A stretch of 64,000 bases of DNA from Endomychus coccineus (taxonomy: Eukaryota > Arthropoda > Insecta > Coleoptera > Endomychidae): the NCBI GenBank assembly GCA_958510875.1, contig OY294070.1, forward strand, positions 10,788,001 to 10,852,000, in the 5' to 3' direction. Shown piece by piece: positions 35,401-48,200 of this stretch. Under the pieces are notes generated by a model. The model had not been told where the DNA came from. It was given only the letters and a program-made list of their open reading frames with translations, and searched no databases. Numbering within the stretch: the stretch's first letter is position 1; every line of letters starts with the position of its first letter. A program made the translations under genes and the position numbers.

Positions 35401-38400
35401 TATTACCTTCATTCATAAATACAACCATTCAGAAGAATACTAATCAAACTCAATTTAAATTATAAAATATAATTGTTATAAAAAAATCGATGGTGGAAGC
35501 CGTTACTTTGTGATAATTCATCATATTGATATAATAAAACACTCACTACTATTTCGTTTTTTAACACTTATATTGATTATATTAAGCCCTCTTTGGCAGA
35601 TATTTTCATGTCTTATATTGAAGAAACTATAATGAATTCCACTCTGCTGATTTAGATATGAGCCCCCTATTTCCCATTTTTCACAAAATTAAAGTTTTGC
35701 GTCTTTGTTTATAGAAAAATTTTGTTTTTATAATAGCAAAAAATTCAGATATTTTTTAATGAAAAGAAAGTATTTTTTATGGGTTTTTGTGTTATTCTAA
35801 AGATTAATTATAAGAAATTTTGGCAAAATCAATTTCAAAAACATGTCGTCAATTTGATTTTTGTAGTGAATCTATGTAATTAAAACCATGTATTGTTTGG
35901 AAATGATAATACACAAAAAATATAGATATTTTTTAGTAAAAAGGATGGGTTTTTGAGTTACTTAGAAGATTAATTATACAAAAATTTGGCAAAATGAATT
36001 TCAAAAACATGCCATAAGATTTCATTTCATTTTTGTAGTAATTATATGTAACTAAAAACATGTATAGATTGGAAATAATAATATAAGCGAAAAATAAAAA
36101 AAAGCGGCGTTAAGACTTTTTTTTTGTTTTTATAATAACAAAAAATACAGATATTTTTTTTAGTGTCAAGAAAGTATTTTTATGAGTTTTTGAGTTATTT
36201 AGAAGATTAATTATAAAAAATGTAGGCAAAATGAATGTTTAAAAACATGTCATATGATTTGATTTAATTTTTGTAGTAATTCTATCTAACTAAAAACATG
36301 TATAGCTTGGAAATAATAGTAGACAATGATAATATAAACGAAAAATAGAAAAAAGGGGCGTTGATATTTTTATTTTGTTTTCATAATAGCAAAAAATAGA
36401 TATTTTTTAGTGGAAAGGTATTTTTTATAGATTTTCGAGTTATTCAGAAGATTATTTATGAAAAATGTAGGCAAAAAGAATTTTAAAAACATGTCACATG
36501 ATTTGATTTAATTTTTGTAGTAATTCTATCTAACTAAAAACATGTTTAGCTTGGAAATAATAATAGACAATAATAATATAAACGAAAAATAAAAAAAATG
36601 GGCGTTGATATTTTTATTTTGTTTTCATAATAGCAAAAATAGATATTTTTTAGTGGAAAGGTATTTTTTATAGATTTTCGAGTTATTCAGAAGATTAATT
36701 ATGAAAAATGTAGGCAAAAAGAATTTTAAAAACATGTCACATGATTTGATTTAATTTTTGTAGTAATTCTATCTAACTAAAAACATGTATAGCTTGGAAA
36801 TAATAATAGACAATGATAATATAAACGAAAAATAGAAAAAAGGGGCGTTGATATTTTTATTTTGTTTTCATAATAGCAAAAAATAGATATTTTTTAGTGG
36901 AAAGGTATTTTTTATAGATTTTCGAGTTATTCAGAAGATTATTTATGAAAAATGTAGGCAAAAAGAATTTTAAAAACATGTCACATGATTTGATTTAATT
37001 TTTGTAGTAATTCTATCTAACTAAAAACATGTTTAGCTTGGAAATAATAATAGACAATAATAATATAAACGAAAAATAAAAAAAATGGGCGTTGATATTT
37101 TTATTTTGTTTTCATAATAGCAAAAATAGATATTTTTTAGTGGAAAGGTATTTTTTATAGATTTTCGAGTTATTCAGAAGATTAATTATGAAAAATTTGG
37201 CAAAAAGAATTTTAAAAACATGTCACATGATTTGATTTAATTTTTGTAGTAATTCTATCTAACTAAAAACATGTATAGCTTGGAAATAATAATAGACAAT
37301 GATAATATAAACGAAAAATAGAAAAAAGGGGCGTTGATATTTTTATTTTGTTTTCATAATAGCAAAAAATAGATATTTTTTAGTGGAAAGGTATTTTTTA
37401 TAGATTTTCGAGTTATTCAGAAGATTATTTATGAAAAATGTAGGCAAAAAGAATTTTAAAAACATGTCACATGATTTGATTTAATTTTTATAGTAATTCT
37501 ATCTAACTAAAAACATGTTTAGCTTGGAAATAATAATAGACAATAATAATATAAACGAAAAATAAAAAAAAGGGCGTTGATATTTTTATTTTGTTTTCAT
37601 AATAGCAAAAATAGATATTTTTTAGTGGAAAGGTATTTTTTATAGATTTTCGAGTTATTCAGAAGATTAATTATGAAAAATGTAGGCAAAAAGAATTTTA
37701 AAAACATGTCACATGATTTGATTTAATTTTTGTAGTAATTCTATATAACTAAAAACAAGAATATGTTGGAAATAATGCACAATAATACTATAAAACGAAA
37801 AAAAGGGCCTCTAAGACTTTTATTTTGTTTTTATAATAGCAAGAAATATAGATAATTTTTTTGAGAAAAGTATTTTTTATGGGTTTTTGAGTTATTCAGA
37901 AGATTAATTATGAAAAATTTAGGCAAAATGAATTTTAAAAACATGTAATAAGATTTGATTTAATTTTTTTATTTTATAGTAATTCTATGTAACTAAAAAC
38001 ATGAATAGGTTGGAAATAATAATGCACAATAATAATACAAACGAAAAATAAAAAAGCGGCGTTAAGACTTTTATTTTGCTTTTACAATAGCAAAAAATAT
38101 AGATATTTTTTTGAGAAAAGGGAGTATTTTTTATAGATTTTTGAGTTATTGAGAAGGTTAATTATAAAAAAATTAGGCAAAATGAATTTTAAAAACATGT
38201 CATAAGATTTGATTTAATTTTTTTAGTAATTCTATGTAACTAAAGACATGTATTGGTTAAAAATAATACACAATAATAATATAAACGAAAAATAAAAAAA
38301 TGCGGCGAGACAGATAGCCGAACCGTGAAGGGGCTTACACCACAGTTAGTATAACACAATTTAGTATAAGGTTTTGAGATAATTAGCATTCCTACACGGT

Positions 38401-41400
38401 TTAAAATTTGCCTATTTTTCTCGTATTTACTGCGTTATTTCGGAAATGTTTAAGATGCCATCTGGTCCAGTCAATGGGGGCTTATACCTCTTATTCAAGT
38501 TCTACAAAATTAATTTCGATGAAACCTTATGCAATGGGTTAGTAATGAAGTAATGACGACTCGAAAATTCCTAAAAGTGGGGGAGGGGAAATGTAAAAGC
38601 AAGAAACGAAATCAAAAAAAAATTCAGGTGAATGTACGATCAACATTTAAGTTTTTTTTATTTTCAACTGTTTTCTCAAGTGCGTTTTGTCCGTTTTTTT
38701 GGAAAAACATGAAAAACTACCAATTTCTTAGACATTTTAGGGGTTTCAAAATATTTCATTGAAAAAATTCAGACATTGGAGCCTTCTAAACAATTTTTGT
38801 TCTTACATTTTTTACATGCTTTTTTTCCCAGTTACAGACAATTTTTCGCGACGACAAAAGTATTAAATTTTTTAATGATTATACCGAAACAAATGATTTT
38901 TTGGGAAAAGTTATTGATAAAAAGCCTAATTTTAACCGTTAGTTACACATAAAGTAATATTACATTGTTACTAATTTATATTTGTCATATTTTGTTAAAT
39001 TTAATAGAAGAATTAATTCTTTTTTAATTCGAAACGAGCTTAAGTTTTTTTGTATTGAGTCATTATAATAAATAAAATAAATATGTTTCGAAGAACAAAA
39101 AACACAAATAGTAATATCAGGAAAAATAAAGAACTTACCTTGATCGCAATTCGGATTAAACTCGATATAATCGGAAGGATCGAACATCTTCAATTGTTTC
39201 TTGCACGTTTCCAACAAAAAGTCATGCACCAGAACATGATTTTCCAAAGATTTCGCGTTGTCCTCTCCATACTTACAAATCTGACAGTGATACCGTGTGA
39301 CCGGTGTGTCGACAACGCAAACGTTAACGTGACTCTTGAGATTGACTAGTGAGGTAGTTTGAAGCGTACATAAGCCGCACATGAGCGAGGCTTGTTGGGA
39401 ATGTTTGATTCGTAGGTGCGTGTAGAGATCAAGTTTGGCCTGGCACGTTAACGAACATAACGGACACACCAGAGATTGTCGTTGAAAGTCTTGTATGGTT
39501 GGTAACTGGACCGGTTCGAGGGACTGATCGTCATCTGAAATCGACCACAAGGAAAACTATAATATTATAATTAGTAGCCGCGACTTCGTTTCGAGTTAAA
39601 CTGCCACCAAAAGCTTACTCTCAGATAGATCTTTGAATGTCTTAAGAACAGATCACAAAATGGGAAAAAGAAACAAATTACGATACAACTCTACAATTAA
39701 GGTATAAAAATGTAGGACTCACCTATGCTATCACTTTTTTTGAGATCAGATATTTTGAGGAGATTTGGTAATTTCTTTCTCTTGTCAGCAGAATTTTCCG
39801 CCGATAATACTATTTGAGCCATGTCGATGCCGTGGATTTCGAAAACGTGAGCTGCCAAAGCTGTGGGACCAGAAAACTGTGTTTCGCACAGCAAACAAAT
39901 TTGGAATAAATTCGTTCCCATATCCTTTTCCACCTAATACATAACAAAAATTACAGGAAATATTCAATATTCACCATTAATTATGAAGAATAAAATGAAA
40001 CTAATTTAATCAATGGATGAGATTGTAGTAATATTAAAGCGTGATTGATGATTTTCGAAAATGGATCAGAAATATAGAAATAGATAAATATACTTATATT
40101 TAATAAATCTCAAAAATCTTTTGACTACAACTCAACAATTGGTTTAACATTAGGAATCATATATGGGCAATTCTAAATTAAAGGAGACGACCAATTGGGG
40201 GGGGGAGCTCCTTGACTTGCCTTTACTTTTAAGCTATTGCATCTAGCTTTTATCGCGGGCTTTGAGCGCGGCGACCGAATCAAGAAAAAATCAAAAAACA
40301 AATACCGTAACGAAATATCCTAAGACACACCACTCCGCCTACCATGTAGCTCGGCCGAGCTTAAAATTGTCGAAATGTTAACTTTGAACCTTTTAAAAGG
40401 TCGTGATAGCCCCAAACTGGGTCGAAAACTGTTTTGAATTGGTTAATTTTCGATAAATCGAATGACGTTCACGTGAGAAGCGCGTAGCTCGCGAGTTAGA
40501 AAAGTGCAAATTTACGGTACATAGAACGTCTTAACGAGGACTTTTCGCATGCGGTTTTCGCTCCATGTCGTTAGTTTATGAACGGGGCCAACTAAATAGC
40601 ATAGTCTCGGGCCCCAAAATGTTGATTAAATAGGAAAATTTAATTAAAACAATTTGAGGTATTCTCAGCTGTCACCTACTAGCATCTGACATGCGACGTA
40701 CGAAAGGGAATTTTCTAGCTACTTAAATATACCGAAAGCGGCTAAAAGCTAGCGGCCCATAGCCCAAAATACTTTATTACAACTGGCGCCGGCCGCACGG
40801 GGTTCGAAACGGCCCCAAATTAACAAAATAGAGGTAAAATGTATAAACTCTAACTTACGCGCAGCAAGCTCCTCGAGGATATGTCAAAATTATTACGTTC
40901 GTAGTTAATTACATAAGACGTCTGGCGTTCATGCAATTGTGTTTTTATACAATTCGAACCTTCTAATTTCGATAGGCCACCTGAAAATCCCGGAGCCGGA
41001 AGCGCTGTCGAGATCTGAACGTTAAAACTTTCGTATAAAATTGTGTTTACAAGTCAACAGTCAACTGACACTTGTCACCATAGATAACTCTACTACCGGT
41101 AGTAGAGTTATCTATGCTTGTCACAGAATACTCTTCATAGAGATCAAGATGACACTCTTTTTTATTCATAATTCGTGAAGATTTTGAAGGGGTAGTGGAT
41201 GTTTTTCTGCCCAACTTTTTCCAGTGGCGTAGTGCTATGCAATAGCTTTACCGCGGCAGTCCCCGAGTGCCACACGTTTAATTTTTTTCCGTTTCTACAT
41301 CGTACTTGACCTCGTTTACCGGCATATAGAGATTAAAATACCCTTTAAAAAGTTTTTTATGAATTTCATCTATTTTTTGGGTTGTTTTTCAACGAAAATG

Positions 41401-44400
41401 TCAAAAAACTGTTTTTGACCCCAGAAATCGACATTTATAATAAATAAACGTCCAAGAAGTCATTTCCGGTCGGAAATTGGCCGCTGAATCCGGAAATGGT
41501 GTCAGTTTCCTCACATAACGCATCATTTTCTATCCATTGGCTGATTTTCGCCAAAATATTTTTTTTTTTTTTGACGGCGTCAAATCGGTGTGAGCAGCCT
41601 GATATAATTTTTTTTTAATCTGCGTATTTTTACTTCAGCTTTACGATAAAATGAGAATTCTTCTGACTAAATTGATTTTAGAAGTCGAAAAATCGAAAAA
41701 ACGACAAAAAACAGTTTTTACTGTACAAAAATCTGTCGTCAGGTCGCTGACAAGTCTTTTTTTGGGACATATGACCCCGGAATCGGATTCAGCGAGAAAT
41801 TTTACGATAAGAAAACAGTTCCCGAACGTCAGCCAACAGTTTTTACACTCCAGTATACCATTAATTTAACGCCAAAAACCAGGTAAAAGTAATTTTCTTC
41901 CAGTTTTTGACCTTTTTCGACCTCAAAGTTGCAGAATTTAGAATTGTAAGTAGGGTATTTGGATTACTTGGACAACTTTCGATCGAAAACATGCTATTAC
42001 ATTATGGTGCTTTGGAAAAGCAGTTTGAAAAAAAAGCTTTTTGGTAGCTGTAAATCTAGAGACTTCGTTTTTTTTTGTAATGTTTGAAGTCTTAAAGCTT
42101 TAAACCGACTAAAATCGTGATCAAAATAACTGATTTTTATGTAAAATTTCCCAAGCATTCTGATTTTGACAATTTTTCAATCCCACATGATGATCCAGAG
42201 CCACAAAATTACTAAATTATATTCGGTTTCGTTGTTTTGCCTCCTATTTTTTGCGCTTTGTTGAATTTTGTGGCTATAGGTCATCACGTGGGATTGAAAA
42301 ATTGTCAGAATCAGATTGCTTGGGAAATTTTACATCAAAATCAGTCAATTTTGATCACGATTTTAGTCGATTTAAAGTTTTAAGAAACAAACTTCAAAAA
42401 TTACAAAAAAAAAAAGAACTCTCTAGATTTGCAGCTACGACAAAGCATTTTTTCAAACTGCTTTTCCAAAGCACCAAAATATTTGAAAAAAATAATGTAA
42501 TAGCATGTTTTCGATCGAAAATTGTCCAAGTAATCCAAATATCCTACTTACAATTCTAAATTCTGCAACTTTGACGTAGAAAAGGGTCAAAAACTGGAAG
42601 AAAATTACTTTTACCTGGTTCGTTGGCGCAAAATAATGGTATACTGGAGTGTACAAACTGTTGGATGACGTTCGGGAACTATTTTCTTATCGTAAAATAT
42701 CCCGTTGAATCCGCTTCCGGGGTCATATGTCCCAAAAAAAGACTTGTCAGCGACCTGACGGCAGATTGTTGTCGTTTTTTTTTAGTTTTTTAGATTTTTC
42801 GACCTCTAAAATCCATTTAGTCAGAAGAATTTTTATTTTATCGTAAAGTTGAGGTAAAAACAAGCAGATTTCGGTAAAAAAATTGGCTGCTCACACCGAT
42901 GTGACGCCGTAAAAAAAGGAATTTTGCCTAAAATCAGCCAATGAATAGAAAATGATGCGTTATGATTATGGAAGGAAACTGAAACCATTTTCGGATTCAG
43001 CGGTCAATTTTCGATCGGAAATGACTTCTTAGACGTTTATATTTACAATAAAATGTCGATTTCTGGGGTCATATAGTTATTTTTGTATTAAGTGCGTAAA
43101 ATGAGTGTTTTTTTAATGGCACATGAGTGTTAATTCTCTCGAATGTGCCATGAAAACATGAATTTTATACACGAAATACAAACAACATTTTTTGTACAAT
43201 TGTGAATGTGAATTTATATCGTCTGAAATATATTAAAAATAAATACTTCCAACATAACTTCACAGCATTCAGTGGTCTTTCTGTGTCTATAGAAAATGAA
43301 ATTTTTTTATGATTAATTGACTCTGTTAAAAATAAATCCTTCAAAAAGTAATATTTCATGTTTATTTTGTGAATTATTTTGGCAGTGAAAAAAAGTAAAC
43401 ATTTACCCATCAATAGAGTTGCAGAAATGTCAAGTTTTTTTGACAGTTGTACAAAAAACAGTTTTTTGACATTTTCGTTGAAAAACAACCCAAAAAATTG
43501 AAAAAATTCGTAAAAAACTTTTTAAAGGGTATTTTAATCTCTAAATGCCGCTAAACTAGTTCAAATATGATGTAGAAACGGAAAAAAATTGCCCCGACAA
43601 GTTCCGCAGACCCCCTTGGCCATCCCCTTTAATTTAGAATTGCCCATTTAGTAAGATATTAATGCTCTTAAAAACATACCTGTTCAAACACATCATGCTC
43701 TGTTACTGTTGCTTCTGTTTTAATAATAGGATGGTACTCATTAACGTCACTTTCAACAATATCGAATGGAATCTCATTCTGGCATTCTAGACTTTTATAT
43801 TCCACCTTCTTAGGTTGTTTACTTTTTCTCCTACTTGAAGTATCCAATTTGCATATTTTAGTGGGATAACTTTCGATAACATTGCTTTTTCTCTTACCGA
43901 CTTTTCTCTGATGTATTTCATTGATCAAATTATTTTCAACATCATCAAAATATTGCTTATTGGTACATGTTTTCATAGAGAGCAAATTATCCACAAAATT
44001 ATCTATTTTAATGTTTGAGAAATCGTTTGGTAATTGTAATTTCACATTGTTCTGTGAATTAACCTCTGTATCTGATACTTCAGAATCAATTTCATAATCT
44101 ACTAAAGGATGTTTACCATTAGATGATAATGTGCTTGGTTTATTTCCATCAATGTTCAAATTGTATTCTTCAGCATATTTTGTGACTAAGAGGTCTATAT
44201 AATCATCTGTTTGAATATTTTGATCTGCAGTTAAATTTGATATATTTGTCATGCAACCCTTTTCGTATCTTCTTTTTGTTTTCAAACATGATTCTGTTAT
44301 GTCATATTGTGATTCTAATATTATGATATTTTGCAAACAATGTTTAATAAAGCTATAAAAGTTATCCACATTTTCTACACATTCTTCACATATCGTATCT

Positions 44401-44698
44401 GGTAACAAAGAGTGTTGAGAAACCTGCAAATGCAAAGAAAATAAAATATGGCTTAAAACTGTAAACAAAGGATTTAAAGGTATAATGTGACTGAAAAATG
44501 ATCTTAAACACATATAGGATGATGAAATGACTCTATATACATAGATGCAAACATAAATGATTGATAGAAAATCGAAATAAATAAACTCACAATGATGGGT
44601 AGACATGTTTCTATCCTGTATTTTAATCCTTCTGTTTTGAAAATGTTTGAATAATTCTGCCCCAATTTCCCACATATTCGACATAATTTTGTCTCCAT
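32493..44698 (-). CDS. ZAD-domain C2H2 zinc-finger transcription factor, ~18 fingers
   Basis: Five coding exons, read downward: 44698-44591, 44423-43680, 39933-39723, 39534-39139, 35191-32493. All junctions are GT-AG in matching phase, total 4158 nt, 1385 aa. Residues 5 to about 75, split across exons 1 and 2, form a ZAD domain: LCRICG ... TICEECVENV gives the paired CxxC zinc ligands, and in insects this is a dimerisation module. Exon 2 adds a Ser/Asn-rich linker with basic patches (KRRYEK, GKRKS). Exon 3 has one C2H2 finger (about residue 297) and exon 4 three (377-455). Exon 5 has eleven between about 497 and 916, three more at about 1072-1160, and then a long Ser/Asp/Glu-rich acidic tail. 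Several fingers end in HxC. Linkers between fingers are mostly long rather than TGEKP-like. A nuclear DNA-binding regulator is expected; the exact orthologue is not recognised. Introns 2 (3.7 kb) and 4 (3.9 kb) contain a palindromic element and a satellite. Confidence 0.9.
35650..38310. repeat. 243-bp AT-rich satellite with dimeric higher-order structure, in ZAD gene intron 4
   Basis: About eleven tandem units of about 243 bp. Landmarks per unit: GGGCGTTGATATTTTTATTT, TTTTTAGTGGAAAGGTATTT, CGAGTTATTCAGAAGATTA, AAAAACATGTCACATGATTT and AACTAAAAACATGT(A/T)TAGC. From 36110 to about 37750 the units alternate between two subtypes, distinguished by GATTATTTATG versus GATTAATTATG, ATGTTTAGC versus ATGTATAGC, and CAATAATAAT versus CAATGATAAT, so the true period is about 486 bp, repeated about three times. 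Outer units (35650-36100 and 37750-38310) are more diverged. Noncoding. Confidence 0.9.
40371..41045. repeat. Dispersed ~670-bp repeat, copy 2
   Basis: Matches 13479-14150 nearly end to end (for example GACTTTTCGCATGCGGTTTT, ACGGGGCCAACTAAATAGCA, TTACAACTGGCGCCGGCCGC) with scattered substitutions. Here it is inside the 3.5-kb palindromic element. Confidence 0.75.
41079..41116. repeat. Perfect 38-bp palindrome
   Basis: CATAGATAACTCTACTACC is followed directly by its exact reverse complement, with no spacer (centre ACCGGT). It can form a 19-bp cruciform. It sits between the 670-bp repeat and a foldback scrap. Confidence 0.9.
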
Positions 44699-45215
44699 TT
44701 TTCAGCATGGTGTCATCTCTTATCTACATTATTCATAATTGTTGAAAAAATCTTCAAAAAAGCAATGCATCAAAGAATAAGAACACCACCTGTATCTTGT
44801 AATCATGTTTTTCTAAATTACGAAGTTCCAGTTAGTCATTGGGGGCATTGTTTAATGGAAACCTTTAAAGTTGGACGAAGTCAGTTACATTGCAGCTGAA
44901 TTTTGCAAATCGAACGCAGTTTGCAAATTTAGCCAGTTCTGTTTTGCAAATTTTATTCATCACAAACACTATTATGACGCCATTTTCGGTAGTTAACTGA
45001 TTCGCCCATAGATGGCCGACGTTTTGCGAAAAACTTTCGCGTTTGGTTCATTTCGGCTACGATTAGAAACAAATGAACTACAATAATTGTTTGTTTAGTC
45101 ATGAATTGCGGGCTGAGCGGCGAGGGAATTTGTCATAAAATGACGTCTATTTAACCTCCGTGTTTCCTGTTTGTTGTGTTTACGTTTAAAATTAATACCT
45201 TTTCAAGACCATAAG
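44699..45215. promoter_or_regulatory. Shared divergent promoter region (ZAD gene / Mob3)
   Basis: The two genes' ATGs face away from each other 517 bp apart with no repeat between them, unlike the rest of the window. A bidirectional promoter is inferred. No TATA box is obvious. Confidence 0.55.
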
Positions 45216-48200
45216 ATGGCTTTGAATAATTTTTTCGATTTTTTTCAGAAGGGAAAAGTACGTATTAGTATCTAATTAATTTTATATAATCTTACTCAGT
45301 AACAACTAAAAGTATAATTTGATTTTAGACGTTTAAACCTAAGAAAAAATTTCCCCATGGCACTATTCGATACAGTCTACACAAACAAGCATGTGCAAGT
45401 TTAAATTCTGGTATAAATTTGCGAGCAGCAGTTAAGCTTCCTCCTGGAGAGGATTTGAATGATTGGATTGCTGTCCATGGTAAATAGAAGTGAAATGAAT
45501 GTCTGCATTTATTGTAATTTGTCTTACATTTATAGTTGTGGATTTCTTCAATCGTATCAATTTGATCTATGGAACTATATCTGAATACTGTACAGAACAA
45601 ACTTGTCCCACAATGTCTGGAGGACCTCGTTTCGAATATCTATGGGCTGATGGTCATAAGTATAAAAAACCTACACCACTACCAGCTCGGGAATATATAA
45701 GTCATCTTATGGACTGGATAGAAGGACAAATTAATAATCAAGCTCTATTTCCCTGTACTTCTGATTTACCGTTTCCAAAAAATTTCTCTAGTCATTGCAG
45801 TAAGATCCTGGCTCGTCTTCACAGAGTATTCGTACATGTTTATATACATCATTTCCAGAATATCGTCACCATCGCTGCTGTAAGTTATTGCGAAAAAGTT
45901 TTTTAATTTATTAATTTTTGAACTACTGTACATCATGCATAACTTTCTTCCAAGAACATTGTTGATTGACCTAAATTATCCTCTAACATATTGTTGCTTC
46001 GTAATCTTGCCAAGTCAGTGTCACTGAATGTGTTGACATATATTTACTTTACACGTATCCAATCCCACTTGAACTATTCCATATTATTATAGAGTTATTC
46101 CACAATTAGTGTTTAGAGTCGAGGATTACTCTCAGAAACTTCACCGACTCTTTGAGTTTTTGTTTGTTTTGAGCACAAAATTATTCCGAAAGACCAGCAC
46201 GTATTCCTACCTGGAAGGTCTATATCTACGAACCTACTTTAATATGTGAATGATTGGTCCCCAAATTACGCCTCCTAGCTAAGTTGGAACACTATGGTTT
46301 CCCGGGTGAGTTATTGGGGTGGATATCAGCTTTTCTTTCTGGTCGTAAATTCAGAGTAAAAATTGGTTCAAGTTTTTCAGAATGTGTAGGTGTAGTTAGC
46401 GGCGTACCTCAGGGGTCTGTGATTGGCCCATTATAATTCTTAATTTATACTTCTGATATTGCAGAACTAGTTTCCTCTACATGTTCTCAATATGCAGACG
46501 ATATTAAGTTGTATTAGAACCCTCTTTTACATCAAAATTCGCTTCAACATGATTTTGGAATGGTGTCATTTATGGCTGATACCATTAAATACGAGCAAAT
46601 GCACTGTACTTCACATTGAAACGAACAATCCACATATTTCCTACCATCTTAATGGGTTGCAGCTAAGCACGTTGACTTCACAGAAAGACTTAGGTATCAC
46701 CATCTCTGATAACCTCAGGTGGTTGCGCCACACTGAAGAAATGTGCATTGGGGCGAATACTTCTATATTTTTGTTTAACAAAGTTTTTTCCAATCTGTCA
46801 GTGCAAACATCATGCTTTATAAAACCTATTAGTCGAGGAAATAAAGCATTCCACATTCCAAACGCCCCCAGGTAATTTGTAGAGCATTGTGAGTGTCATA
46901 GTCATGATCGGCGACTTCGAAAACCCTCGAGAGCCAGAATTTGTTACATTTAATTAAGAAAAATTAACAAATTCCTAGAAGATGACGTGTTTACCCGGAC
47001 TCAGGGTACACCAGGTGATGCAGAAGAGTTTTTTCACGTTATAATCATCACTAGCAACCTTTAAATCACCTCTTGAACAGTTGACAAACATTAAAAATGA
47101 TTTTTTAGTCAATTTCATCGATATTTAGGGCGTCAGAACGTCTGGATACCCCGGGGGAGGTCCAAGGGGACCTTAGGGAATTTTCTTGATAGCATATTCG
47201 TGTTCAGCGACCCCAAAATCCCCCGACAAACCAATTCGAGTCCGTTTTCTTTATTCACCTCTAAAAGTGCACTCAATAAAATGCATTTTTTGGCTGTAGA
47301 AATGCAATAAATTAAAAAAAATACCGGACAAATTTTCTAAATCACTTTCTGAATCGAATGCAGAAAACCGCATCTCAATCCATCCAACTGCGCCAAGTTT
47401 GGAAGGTTTGGCCTATTTTAGTGCTTTATTTCCTCGAGTATACAACGTGATTTACGTAGGCCGTGCATTAGAAGTTTTTCAACTTGGAGTTGGACTAGTA
47501 ACTTGAAATTTGGTATGCTGTCATAATTGATCATGTGCGTTCTACCTCAAATGTTTTTAGTCCTACAATTATACTATGCCAAAAGTCGGTACCAACTTTC
47601 TTATTTTAAATGGAAACCTAATGTTTTTTTGTCATGGTTCGATTGGCCTTCTGATTATGACTTTAGACAACCTAAGTTATGTTTACTTATCTATCACAGT
47701 TTTTGAGATATGTCCATTTTTCTGAAAAAAATTACGGCTGTAGTAGTTTACGAAAACACGTGTAGCCCGCAAACTGTTCAAAATTAGGAAACCAAATTTA
47801 TGGAGCAGTTAGCTGGTAGTCCAGGCTAACACCTGATGTCCCATCGACGGTCCCATTTTGTACCATATGGGCGCAGGCGATTTTTGAATGTCGCAATATA
47901 AAATTGTCAAAAACTCAATTTTTTCAAATGGCACCTACCATTTTTTTCAACCATTCGAAAGAAAATTGAATTTTAGGATGAGTTATTTCAGCATTCCCTA
48001 TACCCAAGTTCCACCTCTATCGAGTTATTCAATAAAAATCAAGAAATGCCTTATCCTGCCGAATGATTGTGTGTATGCCATGGAAACAAAAGAAAATTGT
48101 AATAATTTAATCAAAAATATTGAACAATATTGACAGAACTCTAGCGTAAATGTTCAATATGACTACCATTGTTGTTCAAACATTCTATTATTCTACTTTC

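Larger units (their letters stand above)
40164..43646. mobile_element. 3.5-kb palindromic TIR element in ZAD gene intron 2
   Basis: The ends are exact inverted repeats: TGGGCAATTCTAAATTAAAG at 40164 and its reverse complement ending at 43646. The core, about 41285-43590, is a giant palindrome with arms of about 1 kb meeting near 42220 (for example GGTCGCTGACAAGTC at about 41742 and GACTTGTCAGCGACC at about 42742). The right arm is interrupted by about 380 bp of unrelated AT-rich DNA (about 43075-43455). The left side also holds a copy of the 670-bp repeat (40371-41045) and a foldback scrap (41155-41230). No coding frame supported. Confidence 0.75.

Noticed and set aside
41651..42656. Small frames in the giant palindrome
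   Set aside because: Mirror-image frames appear in both arms and lack domains; the arms are noncoding repeat.
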